NCBI GenBank assembly: GCA_903903635.1
Contig: CAIUZK010000172.1
Location: 21,993-85,992, forward strand
DNA: 64,000 nucleotides
Direction of reading: 5' to 3'
Source: an uncultured Bacteroidota bacterium
GTDB taxonomy: Bacteria > Bacteroidota > Bacteroidia > Chitinophagales > Chitinophagaceae
Part shown: positions 62,241 through 64,000 of the stretch, one piece after another
Position numbering within the stretch: position 1 is the first letter of the stretch
How the letters are laid out: the number at the start of each line of letters is the position of its first letter
The notes under the pieces: model-generated
What the model saw: the letters and a program-made list of their open reading frames with translations, nothing else
Told to the model about the DNA's origin: nothing
Database searches by the model: none
Position numbers and translations under genes: made by a program

Positions 62241-63218
62241 CTATTCCTTTACAAATTTCCTCACCTCGGTGCCATTCAACCGTACATAATAAACACCTTG
62301 CTGCAAGCCCGAAATATCAACCTGTACTTTATCAGTATTATATGCATGGCTAAATACCTGTTGCCCCAAAAGGTTAATGATCAATACCTCTGTAATCGCT
62401 GACTTTGATGAAAAGGTCAGTTCGTTTGTTGCCGGGTTAGGAAATAGGTTAACACCTTTTACTAACGATGAAATAGGCTGTATTCCTGTCTGAAGGGCAA
62501 CCGTCAGCTCAATCATAGTATAACACTCCTTTAGATAGGATATCATAGTTGTGCCCACCGATATTCCAGTAACAACGCCTGTAACAGAATCAATAGTTGC
62601 TATAGATGTATACCTGCTAAACCATTTGCCTCCTGAAATGTAATTATGTAAAATTGTAGTTGAATCTACATACAAATAATCTAAACCTGTTATCATAGGC
62701 GGTATGTCAACTACATGAATCGTTGCGTAGGACCTGCAATTTGCAAGCGATATATATGAAATAAGTACATTTCCCAGGCTCGTAGGATGAAAATTTGAGC
62801 CATAAATGTAACCGTTACCTGGCATAAGATATGTTGGGTCACATGCCCATGTGCCACCTGGAGTGGAATCAAATAAAGTTGCATTTTCGTATAAGCAAAT
62901 ACTATCTCGAGATAATGTAATAGGCCCTGGTAAAGGGTTAACAGTTATGGTTTTTGTAACATAATCTGGACCAACCGTATAAGTAAGAGTTACTAATCCG
63001 GCTGCTAGTCCATAAACATCTCCGTAGAAAGAATCAACAACTGCAATTGAATGATCACTAGTCGTCCAATATCCACCCAAAGTAGTGTCAATATAAGAGT
63101 ATACTGTAGCTCCGATCCCTGCGGCACAAATGCTTGAATCACCAGTTATAGGGCCAATTGTACCAAAAGATGAAAAGTATAAAAAGAGTGATGCAAATAA
63201 AAGACTAAGATTTTTCAT
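62241..63218 (-). CDS. T9SS Ig-like repeat protein
   Basis: A 325-residue exported protein with signal peptide MKNLSLLFASLFLYFSSFG. Three Big_2-like repeats of ~80 residues follow (GPITGDSSIC, GGYWTTSD, YGLAAGLVTLTYTV and the like), the same type as in the giant protein at 7697-12931. The C-terminus LFPNPATNELTFSSKS to EVRKFVKE is a T9SS type A sorting signal. It lies between repeat copies C and D, convergent with the previous T9SS gene. Confidence 0.88.
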   Translation of the reverse strand: MKNLSLLFASLFLYFSSFGTIGPITGDSSICAAGIGATVYSYIDTTLGGYWTTSDHSIAVVDSFYGDVYGLAAGLVTLTYTVGPDYVTKTITVNPLPGPITLSRDSICLYENATLFDSTPGGTWACDPTYLMPGNGYIYGSNFHPTSLGNVLISYISLANCRSYATIHVVDIPPMITGLDYLYVDSTTILHNYISGGKWFSRYTSIATIDSVTGVVTGISVGTTMISYLKECYTMIELTVALQTGIQPISSLVKGVNLFPNPATNELTFSSKSAITEVLIINLLGQQVFSHAYNTDKVQVDISGLQQGVYYVRLNGTEVRKFVKE

Positions 63219-63293
63219 AAATGAAGTGTTACATATTAAAGGTAGTTATTTAATCAATTCCGCGTATCAGCTAAAACTCTTTTTTTACCTACT

Positions 63294-63331
63294 CGACTGC
63301 ATCCTCGTACCGAAGTTGAAATTGAAAAAAA
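63294..63331 (+). repeat. dispersed repeat, copy D
   Basis: Core CGACTGCATCCTCGTACCG at 63294-63312, followed by AAGTTGAAATTGAA, the best-preserved right flank of the family. It marks the end of the repeat-punctuated gene array. Confidence 0.75.
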
Positions 63332-63420
63332 TCCCCACCTGGCCTCTTGTATTAATTTTTTGCCCCATCGTTATATCCTGCGCAACTCTTAATTACAATA
63401 AATATATATATTCCATTTTA

Positions 63421-63452
63421 TTTGGCATTTTCAATTAATAGACTTACATTTG
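63421..63452 (+). promoter_or_regulatory. canonical promoter reading into the TTGCACA-rich leader
   Basis: -33 TTTG at 63421-63424, a 20-base spacer and -7 TACATTTG at 63445-63452. The expected start site is about 63458, at the beginning of the tandem repeat. The gene it serves lies beyond the window. Confidence 0.7.
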
Positions 63453-63455
63453 CAT

Positions 63456-63708
63456 TGAAATTAGTCCATAAATATAAAATAATCTTATCATGCAACAGCA
63501 ATTCCAAATTTCAATTCGGCAAATAAAAATTGCACACCCTGTGCAAAAATGCGCAATTTACAGAAGTTAAACTATTGATTATCAATAAAAAATTGTGCAA
63601 TAAAATATTTTTCACGCAGTGTGCAATTCCTTAAACATTAAAACACATCGCATATATGAGGAAATACAAATCATCCTCATTAGTTGGAATCATCCGGTAA
63701 TTACATCC
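63456..63708 (+). repeat. tandem ~253-bp unit, copy 1, with TTGCACA/TGTGCAA motifs
   Basis: Opens with a 43-bp block (TGAAATTAGTCCATAAA..., to 63498) that is repeated at 63709-63751 with one mismatch. It contains TTGCACA at 63530-63536 and TGTGCAA at 63540, 63594 and 63620, plus TGCGCAA at 63550. The first pair forms an inverted repeat. Confidence 0.85.
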
Positions 63709-64000
63709 TGAAATTAGTCCATAAACATAAAATAATCTTATCATGCAACAGGCAAATCAAAATCTCAACCCATTGCACACAAAATTGCACACGTACAGCC
63801 CAAATGCGCAATTATTCCAGGCTAATTGCTTGATTTTCAATAAAAAACTGTGCAACAAAATAATTCTTGCACAATGTGCAATTCTGGTTTGGGGTTCAAC
63901 AATAACTTCCTAAATACAAAGTATAGATTCACAAACCACACAATTCTGACAATTCTAAAATCCTGCAAATTCTGATTCAGACATTTTTGCACACCCAGAG
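63709..64000 (+). repeat. tandem unit, copy 2, with TTGCACA/TGTGCAA motifs, running off the window
   Basis: Begins with the same 43-bp block. It carries TTGCACA at 63773, 63785, 63867 and 63987, TGTGCAA at 63849 and 63875, and TGCGCAA at 63805. The 15-bp TTGCACAATGTGCAA at 63867-63881 is a perfect inverted repeat with a one-base centre. The -7 box has decayed in this copy (TACATCCTG). A 56-codon open frame from 63743 is not supported as a gene. Confidence 0.85.

Noticed and set aside
59391..63331. Integron attC sites
   Set aside because: No paired RYYYAAC/GTTRRRY boxes with an intervening imperfect hairpin could be found around the repeats. One GTTGAAT near copy C alone is not enough.
63743..63913. 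56-codon open frame in tandem copy 2
   Set aside because: The equivalent frame in copy 1 stops after 26 codons and the sequence is made of the repeat motifs, so it is not supported as a protein.

Overview
The window reads as chromosome of a Bacteroidota bacterium, most likely of the Chitinophagaceae type. The evidence is as follows: many exported proteins end in a type IX secretion (T9SS) type A sorting domain; there is a PorV/PorQ-family protein, a SusC-like TonB-dependent receptor with a carboxypeptidase-regulatory plug extension, and several lipoproteins with SC-K/N-type lipoboxes. Many genes are preceded by the Bacteroidota sigma-factor -7 element TAnnTTTG, sometimes with a -33 TTTG about 20-22 bases upstream. 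Shine-Dalgarno sequences are weak. The genus assignment is inference.

Layout. 0-6.3 kb: housekeeping and metabolism (3-hydroxybutyryl-CoA dehydrogenase, RdgB, a Smr-domain protein, a secreted C10 protease, thiolase, a beta-barrel protein). 6.8-13 kb: an EGF-like lipoprotein and a giant glycine-rich/Ig-like T9SS adhesin. 13-17.6 kb: pdxA, M17 aminopeptidase, rsmA, cyanophycinase. 17.6-23 kb: cyanophycinase (minus) and cyanophycin synthetase (plus) face away from each other, with a Fic gene between them bracketed by two directly repeated ~190-bp MITE-like elements. 24.2-33.3 kb: a three-gene run of TonB receptor, 1350-residue exported protein and PorV-like protein. 33.3-44.7 kb: greA/HIT, SAM hydrolase, beta-helix lipoprotein, ACMSD-type amidohydrolase, PLP sulfur-amino-acid enzyme, DinB, Uma2, dnaK, a DUF4249-like lipoprotein.

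44.8-55.1 kb is an accessory region. It holds RDD and ParA proteins, a large multi-pass membrane protein, two diverged DUF6624-like secreted proteins, a 314-bp segmental duplication that left gene fragments, small membrane proteins, a second membrane-protein homologue broken by one TAG codon, and an AlgJ/AlgX-like SGNH protein. 55.2-59.3 kb: fabD, a four-helix-bundle (23S IVP/Avd family) gene flanked by inverted octanucleotide arrays, Sua5/YrdC, GT2, PAP2 and tRNA-Phe.

59.3-64 kb is the most repeat-rich stretch. An Imm32-like gene and two T9SS proteins are punctuated by four same-orientation copies of a ~40-54 bp repeat. The window then ends in a tandemly duplicated ~253-bp unit, starting at a canonical promoter, packed with TTGCACA/TGTGCAA motifs. 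The candidates most likely to be undescribed biology are this repeat-punctuated array with its TTGCACA leader, the octad-flanked four-helix-bundle gene, and the repeat-bracketed Fic cassette inside the cyanophycin locus.
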